A DNA stretch of 14,099 bases from Sulfurovum sp. (GTDB lineage Bacteria; Campylobacterota; Campylobacteria; Campylobacterales; Sulfurovaceae). The notes under the pieces are model-generated. The model saw only the letters and a program-made list of their open reading frames with translations. It was not told where the DNA came from and made no database searches. A program made the translations under genes and the position numbers. The stretch is taken from assembly GCA_015493425.1 (NCBI GenBank), contig WGDG01000292.1, positions 1 to 14,099 of the forward strand. The letters run 5' to 3'. Positions 1 to 6,336 of this stretch are shown one piece after another; the first letter of the stretch is position 1; every line of letters begins with the position of its first letter.

Positions 1-301
1 CTTTGGGCATGATCAAGCCCTTGTCTATTTTTCCGTTGTTGTTCTCGTCATGAAATACACTGACGGCGTATCTGCCCTCTGGAAGATCTTTGAATACTGC
101 TTTTGCCGTTGTTCCGGTGATGGCTACCCGCTTCATTTTGTAGTACTTGCTTAGTGTTTTGTCGGGAATGGTGCCTTTTTTGTTGTAAAGCGAGAACTGT
201 ACCTCTCCTTTATCGTTCTTGAGTCCTGTCGCTACCACTGTAAGGGTCTGGGCTTGTAGTGACATACAAAGCAAGGCAAGAGTGAGTAACTGTTTTTTCA
301 T
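1..301 (-). CDS. DUF2141-type secreted protein (C-terminus beyond window)
   Basis: The gene starts at the ATG at 301-299, preceded by AAAGGA, and runs off the left edge, so only the first 100 residues are visible. Residues 1-17 (MKKQLLTLALLCMSLQA) form a Sec signal peptide. The mature part reads as a beta-rich domain with a DLPEGRYAVSVFHDENNNGK stretch (residues 72-91) followed by ID. The Asp/Asn-rich loop after an alternating beta strand is typical of the DUF2141 family of small periplasmic or secreted proteins, whose function is not known. The gene is divergent from the tiny lipoprotein gene at 437, and the two share a roughly 135-base intergenic region. Family assignment is from the loop and length and is fairly secure. 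Role is unknown. Confidence 0.75.
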   Translation of the reverse strand, partial: MKKQLLTLALLCMSLQAQTLTVVATGLKNDKGEVQFSLYNKKGTIPDKTLSKYYKMKRVAITGTTAKAVFKDLPEGRYAVSVFHDENNNGKIDKGLIMPK

Positions 302-326
302 GAAAAGTATCCTTTTGTTAACATAC

Positions 327-342
327 TTGTATGGTAATACAA
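327..342. promoter_or_regulatory. Perfect inverted repeat, possible operator
   Basis: TTGTAT-GGTA-ATACAA is a perfect 6-bp inverted repeat with a 4-base centre, 26 bases upstream of the DUF2141 start codon on the minus strand. Its half-site resembles the palindrome at 8186-8205 (TTGTA...TACAA), although the spacing differs by two bases. It is too weak for a terminator and has no U-run. An operator role is inferred from position only. Confidence 0.3.
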
Positions 343-377
343 TAACATGAATTGAGTATGTATTGAATTGGATATAG

Positions 378-409
378 TTCACATTCACTACATAAGTGCC
401 TGTTAGAAT
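378..409 (+). promoter_or_regulatory. Putative activator-dependent promoter of the tiny lipoprotein gene
   Basis: TTCACA at 378-383 lies exactly 20 bp before a -10-like TAGAAT at 404-409. The start codon follows at 437. A second half-copy TTCACT abuts the first at 384-389. No standard -35 box sits 16-18 bp from the -10, as expected if a response regulator binds at the TTCACA. The same TTCACA-N20-(-10) layout occurs at 5458 and 8230. Confidence 0.4.
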
Positions 410-436
410 AGTGAAACTATGAGACAGGAGCATTTT

Positions 437-568
437 ATGAAACAAATACAGTACGGAGTGTTGCTTATTGCAGCAACTTTCTTGGCAGGATGCAGTGGCG
501 GCGGTGCAAGGGGTGGCGAAGGAGACGGAAACGGCAGCAATAAGGGAGGCTGCTTTGTTGTGAAATAA
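437..568 (+). CDS. Very small Gly-rich lipoprotein (43 aa)
   Basis: The ATG at 437 is preceded by CAGGAG with suitable spacing. The 43-residue product has a basic start (MKQIQYG), a hydrophobic stretch at residues 7-17 and a lipobox LAGC at residues 16-19, so the mature form would be a lipid-modified peptide of 25 residues. That peptide is mostly Gly, Ser, Asn and acidic residues, with a second Cys at 39 and the ending FVVK. No known family is recognised. It sits 100 bases upstream of the response-regulator gene and has its own promoter-like sequence. Possible roles include an envelope signal peptide for the neighbouring kinase, but nothing in the sequence proves this. The lipobox, ribosome site and promoter make a real gene likely despite the length. 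Confidence 0.65.
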   Translation: MKQIQYGVLLIAATFLAGCSGGGARGGEGDGNGSNKGGCFVVK

Positions 569-668
569 CATGAATTCAATGTGTATTCTATAGGATTATG
601 ATAAAATAATTAATGTATATTATCTTGATTAATAGATGAGTGCACATAAACGGTATGGGAGATCAACG

Positions 669-1295
669 ATGAAGCTTCTTTTGCTTGAAGATGACCAGAT
701 ACTCAGTGAAACCATTTGCCATTTGCTTACAGAGGAAGGGTATGCGGTGGATATTGCTTTGAACGAAGAGGAGGCTGAGAATCTGACGTTTACCAACAAG
801 TACGATCTTTATCTTTTCGATATCAATCTTCCCGCCGGAAACGGTTTGGATTTTCTGCAAGCACTCCGTCATGCGGAAGACGAAACCCCTACGATATTTA
901 TTACCGCATTGACCGATATGGACTCCATGGCCAGAGGCTTTGCCCTTGATGCGGTCGACTACATCAAAAAACCTTTTGAACCCGAAGAGCTCCTGATACG
1001 TCTCAAAGCGAAGTTCAAGGATGATATTCTACATTACCGGGATATAGAGTATGATCCGAAGAACCATATAGTGCGCAAAGCGGGAGAGATTGTGCATATG
1101 GGAAAAGTTCCCTGCCGGGTTTTTGCCGCACTGCTGATGCGTATGGGCAATGTTGTTACGCAGGAGGTGCTTTTTGAGTGTCTCGAGAACCCCTCCGGCA
1201 ATGCGCTTAGAGTAGCTATCAACAAAGTGAAGCAGAAACTGGATATAGACATTACCAATATCCGTGGAGAAGGATATATGCTTGAAGCGGTATGA
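669..1295 (+). CDS. OmpR/PhoB-family response regulator (TCS-1)
   Basis: This is a DNA-binding response regulator of 208 residues. The receiver domain (1-115) has the acidic pair E7-D8-D9, phosphoacceptor Asp51 in LFDINLP, Thr79 in FITA and Lys101 in IKKPF, so all key phosphorylation residues are present. The C-terminal winged helix (about 122-208) is short but ends in the usual hairpin IRGEGYML. The start at 669 was chosen over the in-frame ATG at 636 because the receiver begins there (MKLLLLEDD) and GGGAGA precedes it by six bases. The stop codon overlaps the start region of the kinase gene, so the two are translationally coupled. It is paralogous to the regulator at 7492-8157. Target genes are unknown. 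The cassette itself and the TTCACA promoters are candidates. Confidence 0.93.
   Translation: MKLLLLEDDQILSETICHLLTEEGYAVDIALNEEEAENLTFTNKYDLYLFDINLPAGNGLDFLQALRHAEDETPTIFITALTDMDSMARGFALDAVDYIKKPFEPEELLIRLKAKFKDDILHYRDIEYDPKNHIVRKAGEIVHMGKVPCRVFAALLMRMGNVVTQEVLFECLENPSGNALRVAINKVKQKLDIDITNIRGEGYMLEAV
1270..1274 (+). promoter_or_regulatory. Ribosome binding site that selects a TTG start for the TCS-1 kinase
   Basis: AAGGA lies seven bases before a TTG at 1282 within the last codons of the response regulator gene. The alternative GTG at 1264 has no ribosome site, and the ATG at 1292 is in a different frame from the kinase. Confidence 0.6.
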
Positions 1296-2337
1296 AAAAG
1301 AGTCTCTTCTCAAAAACTTTTTTGTGTTTTTCTCTCTGCTGGAGATACTGCTGGTGTTGCTTTTTACAGAACTGTACCGTACGGAGAGGAGAGAGTATCG
1401 TCAGGCACTGTTTCAAACGATGCAGGTTTGCAGCTATACACTGGAGTGTGAACAGTTCGGGTTTGACTTTGTGCCCAAAGAGAGCGGGAAGCCAAATACC
1501 CTCTATGGGGAAGAGGAGCTCTACAGCTATTTCCGGATTCCAAAGTCGGACAAATTCTATATCAAAATCAGCTATCCGAAAAAGTCGCTTCAGGCGGATA
1601 TGCAAAAGATTTTCTCTGGTCTGCTTGTCAAATTTGTCCTGGCAACACTGCTCCTGCTTCTGTTGGCACTCTTTTTTACCTTTTACAGCCTGAGACCCAT
1701 CAGAAAAGCGCTGCATCTGAATGACGAATTTGTCAAAGACATACTGCACGACTTCAATACGCCGGTTGCCTCTATGGTGCTCAATCTCAGAATGTTCAAA
1801 AAAGAGTGTGGGGAGAACGTTTATGCACAAAGGATCTCTCACAGTATCGATACGCTGCTCTTTTTACAGAATAACCTTAAAAACTTTCTCTACCACTCTC
1901 CGGCACAGAGCCGTGAGGTAGACATTGCTTTATTGGCCCGGGAGCGTATGGAGTTGATGGCGAATGCCTATCCGAGGATCGATTTCTCCTTTGTGCAGGA
2001 GGATGCACTTTTGAAGGTAACACAGCCTGAACTGCTCGCTCGGATCTTTGACAACATTTTGAGCAATGCTGCAAAATACAACAGAAGCGGCGGCAGTGTA
2101 GAAGTAAAGGTGTCGGGAGAGACCGTTGCCGTTAAAGATACAGGAAAGGGTATCGAGAATGTAGACAAGGCTATGCAGCGCTACTACAAAGAGCAGGAGC
2201 GCGGTCTCGGTATAGGGCTGCACATAGTCAAAAAGTTGGTAACGGAACTTGGTATCGGCATGCAGATAGCATCCCAAAAAGACAAGGGCACAACGGTCGT
2301 GTTTGATTTCAGAAATCTTCCGGAGAAGCGTGCATGA
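1282..2337 (+). CDS. Sensor histidine kinase (TCS-1)
   Basis: This is a membrane sensor kinase of 351 residues, read from a TTG start with AAGGA seven bases upstream, so it overlaps the regulator gene by 14 bases. Transmembrane helix 1 is at about 12-28, a periplasmic domain at about 30-113, and helix 2 at about 114-137. Only about 20 residues separate helix 2 from the phosphoacceptor His156 (HDFNTP), too few for a full HAMP domain. The catalytic domain shows an N box (FDNILSNAAKYN, 256-267), G1 box DTGKGI (286-291) and G2 box GLGIGL (308-313), so it should be active. The periplasmic part holds two nearby cysteines, Cys50 and Cys56, which could form a disulfide or bind metal or heme (inference). 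The stop overlaps the next start as ATGA. Confidence 0.93.
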   Translation: MKRYEKESLLKNFFVFFSLLEILLVLLFTELYRTERREYRQALFQTMQVCSYTLECEQFGFDFVPKESGKPNTLYGEEELYSYFRIPKSDKFYIKISYPKKSLQADMQKIFSGLLVKFVLATLLLLLLALFFTFYSLRPIRKALHLNDEFVKDILHDFNTPVASMVLNLRMFKKECGENVYAQRISHSIDTLLFLQNNLKNFLYHSPAQSREVDIALLARERMELMANAYPRIDFSFVQEDALLKVTQPELLARIFDNILSNAAKYNRSGGSVEVKVSGETVAVKDTGKGIENVDKAMQRYYKEQERGLGIGLHIVKKLVTELGIGMQIASQKDKGTTVVFDFRNLPEKRA

Positions 2338-2684
2338 GAGGCGTGATCGTTATCATATGTCTTGCACTCTGCAGTGTGCCGCTTTGGGCGGAGAGTATAG
2401 ACGCCCAGATAGAAGCCATACAGAAAGCGCCGGTCAAGGAGCGCTTCAAACTGATGAATGCGCTCAAAAAGCGTCTTGTCAGGATGAAAGAGAAAGAGCG
2501 GGTTGTAGCACTCTCAAAACTGCGTTTAAGTACGAAAAGCGCAAGTGCGAAGAGAGCAATTGAAAAAGTGGAAAAAGATACGAAAGGTATCTCAAGAGAG
2601 CATTTGGAGAATGAAATGGAGAGTCATATAGAGAATGAAGTAGAGCAGGTCAGCGCAGACCATGAAGGAGGTGATGATGATTAA
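2334..2684 (+). CDS. Small charged helical periplasmic protein
   Basis: The product of 116 residues starts at an ATG that overlaps the kinase stop (ATGA), so it is coupled to the two-component genes. Residues 1-19 form a signal peptide, with probable cleavage after PLWA. The mature part is strongly helical and charged: a Lys/Arg-rich centre (about 35-85) is followed by an acidic tail ending EGGDDD. No heme motif, Cys or known family is recognised. Its place between a sensor kinase and an outer-membrane protein suggests a periplasmic accessory, perhaps a modulator of the kinase in the manner of small CpxP-like proteins, but it has no clear LTxxQ motif. The final codons also encode the strong ribosome site of the next gene. 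Confidence 0.8.
   Translation: MRGVIVIICLALCSVPLWAESIDAQIEAIQKAPVKERFKLMNALKKRLVRMKEKERVVALSKLRLSTKSASAKRAIEKVEKDTKGISREHLENEMESHIENEVEQVSADHEGGDDD
2665..2672 (+). promoter_or_regulatory. Full-length Shine-Dalgarno inside the upstream gene
   Basis: AAGGAGGT is followed by GATG and then the ATG at 2677. This near-perfect anti-16S match decides the start at 2677 over the in-frame ATGs at 2662 and 2674. It overlaps the last codons of the helical protein gene and predicts high translation of the outer-membrane protein. Confidence 0.7.
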
Positions 2685-3486
2685 GCCGTTTTGTATAGCC
2701 CTGTTGCTGACAGGATGTCTGTATGCCGATGAGGTTTCCGATACAGATTTTGACGGTGTACCTGACAGGCTTGATGAGTGTCCAAATACTCCTTTCCTCC
2801 ATCAGGTGAATGCTAAAGGATGCACAACGGTGGAGCTGAGACTTCCTGACGAGACAGACCGTGACAGTATGACTATGACGCTTTCAAGCGGGTACCAGAA
2901 AAATGATGATCTGCCAAACTATCTGAAGCAGTACAAAACCAAAGTGCAGCTAAACTACTATCACAATGACTGGGCGTATTCTATCCGTACCTCCTATAAT
3001 ACCAAAGAGGAGAATGACGGCTTCGGAGATACGACTCTCAAGGTCAGAAAACGTTTCAGGCCGAATGATGCCGTACGGATCAATCTCGGCATAGGCGTTA
3101 AACTGCCGACCTACGACTACCCCGGCAATAAAACGGATTACAAGCTTTACAGCTCACTTTACTACTACCCGGAGGAGGGGCTCTCCCTTTTCGGAGGGCT
3201 CAACTATACCTTCATTCAGGATGATGAGGTTATGGGTGCGTTGCAGAACAAAAGCAATTTGTTTTTGGGAGCAGGGTACTTCTTTACACAAAGCTTTTAT
3301 GCCAATTTGGGGTATAGTTACGAGCAGAGCAAATATGTGGAAGAGCATGCGGAACACGCACTCTCTGTAACTCTCTTTTATCAGATTACGGACAGATGGT
3401 TCGCTTCAGTATATTACAAGCAGGATATTTTGGATGAAGATTTTCATGATGAACTTTACTTCAACCTTGGATACAAATTCTGGTAG
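2677..3486 (+). CDS. Outer-membrane beta-barrel protein with a thrombospondin type 3-like calcium motif
   Basis: This protein of 269 residues has a signal peptide cleaved either at LYA-DE (after residue 17) or, less likely, at an LTGC lipobox with Cys14. Residues 22-39 (DTDFDGVPDRLDECPNTP) are a thrombospondin type 3 repeat, the calcium-binding Asp-rich motif often found before OmpA-type domains. Cys35 and Cys49 flank its end. From about residue 65 to the end, alternating amphipathic strands rich in Tyr and Phe run to a terminal aromatic residue (GYKFW), the usual signal for barrel assembly. About 10-12 strands fit, resembling transporter-like barrels of the MetA phenol-degradation superfamily, but that family call is tentative. 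It is the last gene of the TCS-1 cassette and overlaps the preceding gene by eight bases. Confidence 0.85.
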   Translation: MIKPFCIALLLTGCLYADEVSDTDFDGVPDRLDECPNTPFLHQVNAKGCTTVELRLPDETDRDSMTMTLSSGYQKNDDLPNYLKQYKTKVQLNYYHNDWAYSIRTSYNTKEENDGFGDTTLKVRKRFRPNDAVRINLGIGVKLPTYDYPGNKTDYKLYSSLYYYPEEGLSLFGGLNYTFIQDDEVMGALQNKSNLFLGAGYFFTQSFYANLGYSYEQSKYVEEHAEHALSVTLFYQITDRWFASVYYKQDILDEDFHDELYFNLGYKFW

Positions 3487-3506
3487 GATATTGAAAACAG
3501 GAAGAT

Positions 3507-3529
3507 AAGGAGAGGCGCGGCCTCTCCTT
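3507..3529. terminator. Perfect hairpin between convergent genes, probable bidirectional terminator
   Basis: A perfect 10-bp GC-rich inverted repeat (AAGGAGAGGC-GCG-GCCTCTCCTT) lies between the stop of the outer-membrane protein gene and the stop of the nine-heme cytochrome gene. The arms end in AA/TT. Beyond them neither side has a long T-run, and the minus-strand side is richer in T. Confidence 0.7.
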
Positions 3530-3548
3530 GATTGAAACGGGAAGCAGT

Positions 3549-5303
3549 TTAATCCCCGTTTGGTCCGTTATGGCAGTCGTAGCAGCTGACCTGATGGTCT
3601 TTGGCAAAGTTTTTCGTTCCCCATTCTGTTGAGAAACTTCTGGCCGCCCAGGTTTCCGAAAGAGGGGTTCCCCTGTAGTTGCTGCCGTGACATGCGGCAC
3701 ACTGTGCCGTATTGTGTTCGGCAACATCCCCGTGGCTGCCTACCCATCCCTGACCGACCGGGTGCATACCGTGCGGTCCTCCGGTAACGGTGTTCGGCAC
3801 CGTAGTATGACAGGCGGTACACTCACCGATGGTACCGGCATGCCCCTGAATGCCCTGGGCAAGCAGATTGTCCGCCGTATGTGCCGGATAGACCGCATGG
3901 GTAGCGCCGTGGCACGCTTCACACTGAAGATTGCCGTGCCCCTTACTGAAGCGGTAGAGCGACTTGCCGGTCATCGGTGTATCAGGCAGGGTCGCAAAGC
4001 GGGTATCGACCACATGTCTGAGGGTATTGGTGGCAGGATCTATCGCAGAGGTTTCCCTGACACCGTCATGGTGACATGCCTGACAGTTTGGCTCATCCAG
4101 CCATCCGCTTCGGCCGCTACTGCCGACATTGCTCATGTGTCCGTGACAGCTTTGGCACTGCATGACAGCATTGCCCGCAGCATCGGTTGCACTGCCCATG
4201 GCACCCCTGAGGCACTTTGTCTGGGCACCGGGGTGGCAGGCGTAACAGGCAGCACGGTTGGTACTGCTGTTGAGCGAAAGCCCGGTGTAGGGATCGGTCA
4301 CATTGGCGTGGTATCCGTGAATCGCCTGTGTGAAAGGTTTGATACCCGATATACCCGTACCCGGCAGGGCATTGGAGCTGTGGCATGCTGCACAGAGAAT
4401 AGGTGTACCGGCTTTGGCGGTCGCTTCCAGCCCTGCATTGTCATAGTGGTAGCCTTTGGCTGCCAGTGCGGCACTGTGTGCCGATACAGCATCGGGAATA
4501 CGCTCATCATGCAGACGCAGGATATTGTATTTGAAATCCTTTTCCGGATCGGTCATCGCTACCCATCCCGCATTCGGTTTGGCCTTGGGGGCAAGCGAAT
4601 TGGTCGCATGGCACCGTTTACAGTCCATCTCATCACTGACCGGCAGTACGACCCTGACAGATGCCAGCATATTTCCCGCGCTGTTCCTCGCAGTTACCTG
4701 TACCAGCGGATAGTAGTTTTTGCTGCCGTCATCGTTGTAGGGGGTCAGGGGAATCCCTTCCGCTTCCCACCAGCCGTACTGTGTATTGAAGGCAAGCGGC
4801 CTAGGTGTAGTATCTGGGGTATGGTTGCCCTTGAGCCCTACATCGGAAGCGAGTGCCACACCGAAGAGTTTTTGGCTGTATTGCCAGAAATTGGTCTTGT
4901 CACTGCTGGAGGTATTGATCTGTCCGTCCGTTCCGCTCGTTGCCTGATAGGTGATGGTAACACCACTGGTGACCAGATCGCCGTTTTTGTCTTTTAGCTG
5001 GGCATGCAGGTTATTGTAGGGCGGCAGAACAGAAAAGACAGAAAAGTCATTCCCGTCCATACAGTGCATCCCCAGATCGTTCCAGGCGGTAAGCATGTAT
5101 CCGTTGGATGTAGTGGTTCCCCCACCGGTATTACCGCCGGTTGTACCATCATCTGTATTGCCTCCGGTATCTCCCTTAGAGGAAGTATCCGAATATGTAC
5201 TGCTTTGTGTATCGGCTGTAGTTCCGCCGCCTCCACCGCCTCCGCCGCATGCAATGAACAAAGGGGCTGTCAGTGCAAATATCCATAGAGTTCTTCGTTT
5301 CAT
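3549..5303 (-). CDS. Nine-heme c-type cytochrome lipoprotein
   Basis: The product of 584 residues is an exported multiheme cytochrome. The start (MKRRTLW) has AAAGGAGAG upstream; an in-frame ATG 30 bases earlier was rejected. A signal sequence ends at the lipobox-like LFIAC with Cys19. Eight consecutive Gly and a Gly/Thr/Ser-rich linker to about residue 68 then lead away from the membrane. Residues 69-227 are heme-free and beta-rich. Nine CXXCH motifs follow at 228, 304, 353, 383, 407, 461, 495, 535 and 574, with many extra His residues as likely distal ligands, so bis-His hemes are expected. The likely role is electron transfer at the outer membrane or in the periplasm. No porin partner or known reductase signature is adjacent, so the substrate is open. 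Confidence 0.92.
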   Translation of the reverse strand: MKRRTLWIFALTAPLFIACGGGGGGGGTTADTQSSTYSDTSSKGDTGGNTDDGTTGGNTGGGTTTSNGYMLTAWNDLGMHCMDGNDFSVFSVLPPYNNLHAQLKDKNGDLVTSGVTITYQATSGTDGQINTSSSDKTNFWQYSQKLFGVALASDVGLKGNHTPDTTPRPLAFNTQYGWWEAEGIPLTPYNDDGSKNYYPLVQVTARNSAGNMLASVRVVLPVSDEMDCKRCHATNSLAPKAKPNAGWVAMTDPEKDFKYNILRLHDERIPDAVSAHSAALAAKGYHYDNAGLEATAKAGTPILCAACHSSNALPGTGISGIKPFTQAIHGYHANVTDPYTGLSLNSSTNRAACYACHPGAQTKCLRGAMGSATDAAGNAVMQCQSCHGHMSNVGSSGRSGWLDEPNCQACHHDGVRETSAIDPATNTLRHVVDTRFATLPDTPMTGKSLYRFSKGHGNLQCEACHGATHAVYPAHTADNLLAQGIQGHAGTIGECTACHTTVPNTVTGGPHGMHPVGQGWVGSHGDVAEHNTAQCAACHGSNYRGTPLSETWAARSFSTEWGTKNFAKDHQVSCYDCHNGPNGD

Positions 5304-5515
5304 TTTTCTCTCCTTTACTGGAATATTCCACATTCTATCCTACGGAGTGTTAGCGGTGTATGTCCGCGGTAAGAGAAAAACACTGGAGCGGCTGCAAAAT
5401 GTAGAGAGGAGGAAATCAATTTGGCGCTGCTCTGGCAGTCTGTATCATCAATATCAATTCACAAACGGTTGATGTTGCGTCTGTATACTGTTTGATATAG
5501 CAGAAGGAGAGAATG
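5304..5515. other. Divergent intergenic region
   Basis: These 212 bases separate the nine-heme cytochrome and the Haem_bd protein genes. They hold the putative plus-strand promoter at 5458-5489. On the minus strand a TAGAAT (+ strand 5332-5337) could be the -10 for the cytochrome. No convincing small gene was found. CAATATCAATTCA at 5449-5461 is an exact 13-base match to 8200-8212. Confidence 0.5.
5458..5489 (+). promoter_or_regulatory. Putative activator-dependent promoter of the Haem_bd protein gene
   Basis: TTCACA at 5458-5463 precedes a good -10, TATACT at 5484-5489, by exactly 20 bp. The start codon follows at 5516. No -35 consensus is at normal spacing. The layout equals those at 378-409 and 8230-8261, and the 13 bases at the left (5449-5461) recur exactly at 8200-8212. 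Confidence 0.4.
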
Positions 5516-5962
5516 ATGAAAAGAATAGTTATCGGACTGATTGTTTTTTTGGTACTTATCCAGTTTGTTCCCTACGGAAGAGACCACAGTAACCCAAAAG
5601 GGGTCTCCGAACCGAAGTGGAGCAGTCCCCAAACCCGTACACTCTTTATGCGTGCCTGCGGAGACTGCCACTCCAACGAAACCAAGTGGCCGTGGTATAG
5701 CAATATCGCGCCGGTTTCATGGATGGTCTATCGTCATGTAGAGGAAGGTAGAGAGCACTTCAATATCTCTATGTGGGGTGTTCAGAAGAAGAACAAAGGA
5801 GATGAGGCGGCCGAGGAGGTAGAAGAGGGTGAAATGCCGCTTGCCTCATACCTGCTTGCACATCCTGAAGCCAGACTCTCCAAAGCGCAGAAGCATACTC
5901 TGATAGAGGGGCTTAAACGCACTTTTGGAGAAGAGAAGCAGGAAGAGGAGGATGAAGATTAG
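5516..5962 (+). CDS. Membrane-anchored monoheme protein, Haem_bd family
   Basis: The product of 148 residues has one N-terminal membrane helix (3-19) that probably stays as an anchor. A single heme motif CGDCH (48-52) lies inside RACGDCHSNETKWPWYSNIA, then PVSW; this block is the signature of the Haem_bd (heme-binding domain) family. MPLASYLLAHP at 107-117 supplies a likely axial Met107. The C-terminus is a highly acidic tail. The start at 5516 is favoured over the adjacent ATG at 5513 because AAGGAG then sits six bases away. The protein probably transfers electrons at the periplasmic face of the inner membrane or senses redox state. Its stop overlaps the stop of the convergent cytochrome gene. 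Confidence 0.88.
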   Translation: MKRIVIGLIVFLVLIQFVPYGRDHSNPKGVSEPKWSSPQTRTLFMRACGDCHSNETKWPWYSNIAPVSWMVYRHVEEGREHFNISMWGVQKKNKGDEAAEEVEEGEMPLASYLLAHPEARLSKAQKHTLIEGLKRTFGEEKQEEEDED

Positions 5963-5970
5963 TCTTCATC
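5951..5970. repeat. Perfect palindrome spanning two overlapping convergent stop codons
   Basis: GATGAAGA-TTAG-TCTTCATC is a perfect 8-bp inverted repeat whose centre contains the TAG stop of the plus gene and the TAA stop of the minus gene. Both proteins therefore end in Asp-Glu-Asp. No T-run follows on either side, so it may be a weak bidirectional terminator or an RNA 3' end structure. Confidence 0.6.
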
Positions 5971-6336
5971 CTGTGTTACGATGACGATCTTGCCGTCGAC
6001 ATCGTAGTGTGCTATGTACGCCTCTATGAGTCTTTCAAGCCTTTTATCATCCAGTGTTGTAGCCTTCTTGAGCGGAAACTTTCTGAAGAAGGGTGCGGGC
6101 ATGATCGATGTGTCGGTTGAGGGGTGTTTGAGATAGGCGGCTATCTTCTTTTTGATCGTCTCTTTGGAGGCGTAGTGCATCAGGTACCGACGGTAGATCA
6201 TCTCCGAGGGGATCTGCTGGGCTTGGTGACATGAAAGACACGCTTTTCCCAAAGACGCTGTGCTGTTTTCTTGGGCACATGCTGTGCCTGTCAATCCTAC
6301 TATTGCAATAATCATATAGAATCTTTGGTATATCAT
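5959..6336 (-). CDS. Small periplasmic monoheme cytochrome c
   Basis: The product of 125 residues has a signal peptide (1 to about 21), one heme motif CLSCH (33-37), and SIMPAPFF with Met79 as the probable sixth heme ligand. This fits a class I cytochrome c fold, although it is somewhat diverged. The start at 6336 overlaps the kinase stop as ATGA, with GGAG six bases before it, so it is preferred to an upstream in-frame ATG at 6348. It is the third gene of the regulator-kinase-cytochrome operon. Cotranslation with the kinase suggests that this cytochrome either reports redox state to the sensor or is part of the response. That link is inference. Confidence 0.85.
   Translation of the reverse strand: MIYQRFYMIIAIVGLTGTACAQENSTASLGKACLSCHQAQQIPSEMIYRRYLMHYASKETIKKKIAAYLKHPSTDTSIMPAPFFRKFPLKKATTLDDKRLERLIEAYIAHYDVDGKIVIVTQDED

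Noticed and set aside
1292..1693. ATG at 1292 overlapping the regulator stop as ATGA, suggesting a frameshifted kinase
   Set aside because: That frame gives Cys/Trp-rich nonsense and ends early; the kinase is intact in the frame starting at the TTG at 1282.
1252..1842. 196-residue minus-strand frame
   Set aside because: It is antisense to the TCS-1 kinase, which has complete family motifs; no promoter or ribosome site was found.
3687..4997. 436-residue open frame on the plus strand
   Set aside because: It is fully antisense to the nine-heme cytochrome, has no ribosome site, and its composition is that of a reverse-strand shadow of Gly/Ala/Thr-rich coding sequence.
5222..5246. Gly-codon tract as a possible phase-variation repeat
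   Set aside because: The codons are mixed (GGC, GGA, GGT, GGC), so there is no homopolymer or short tandem repeat prone to slippage.
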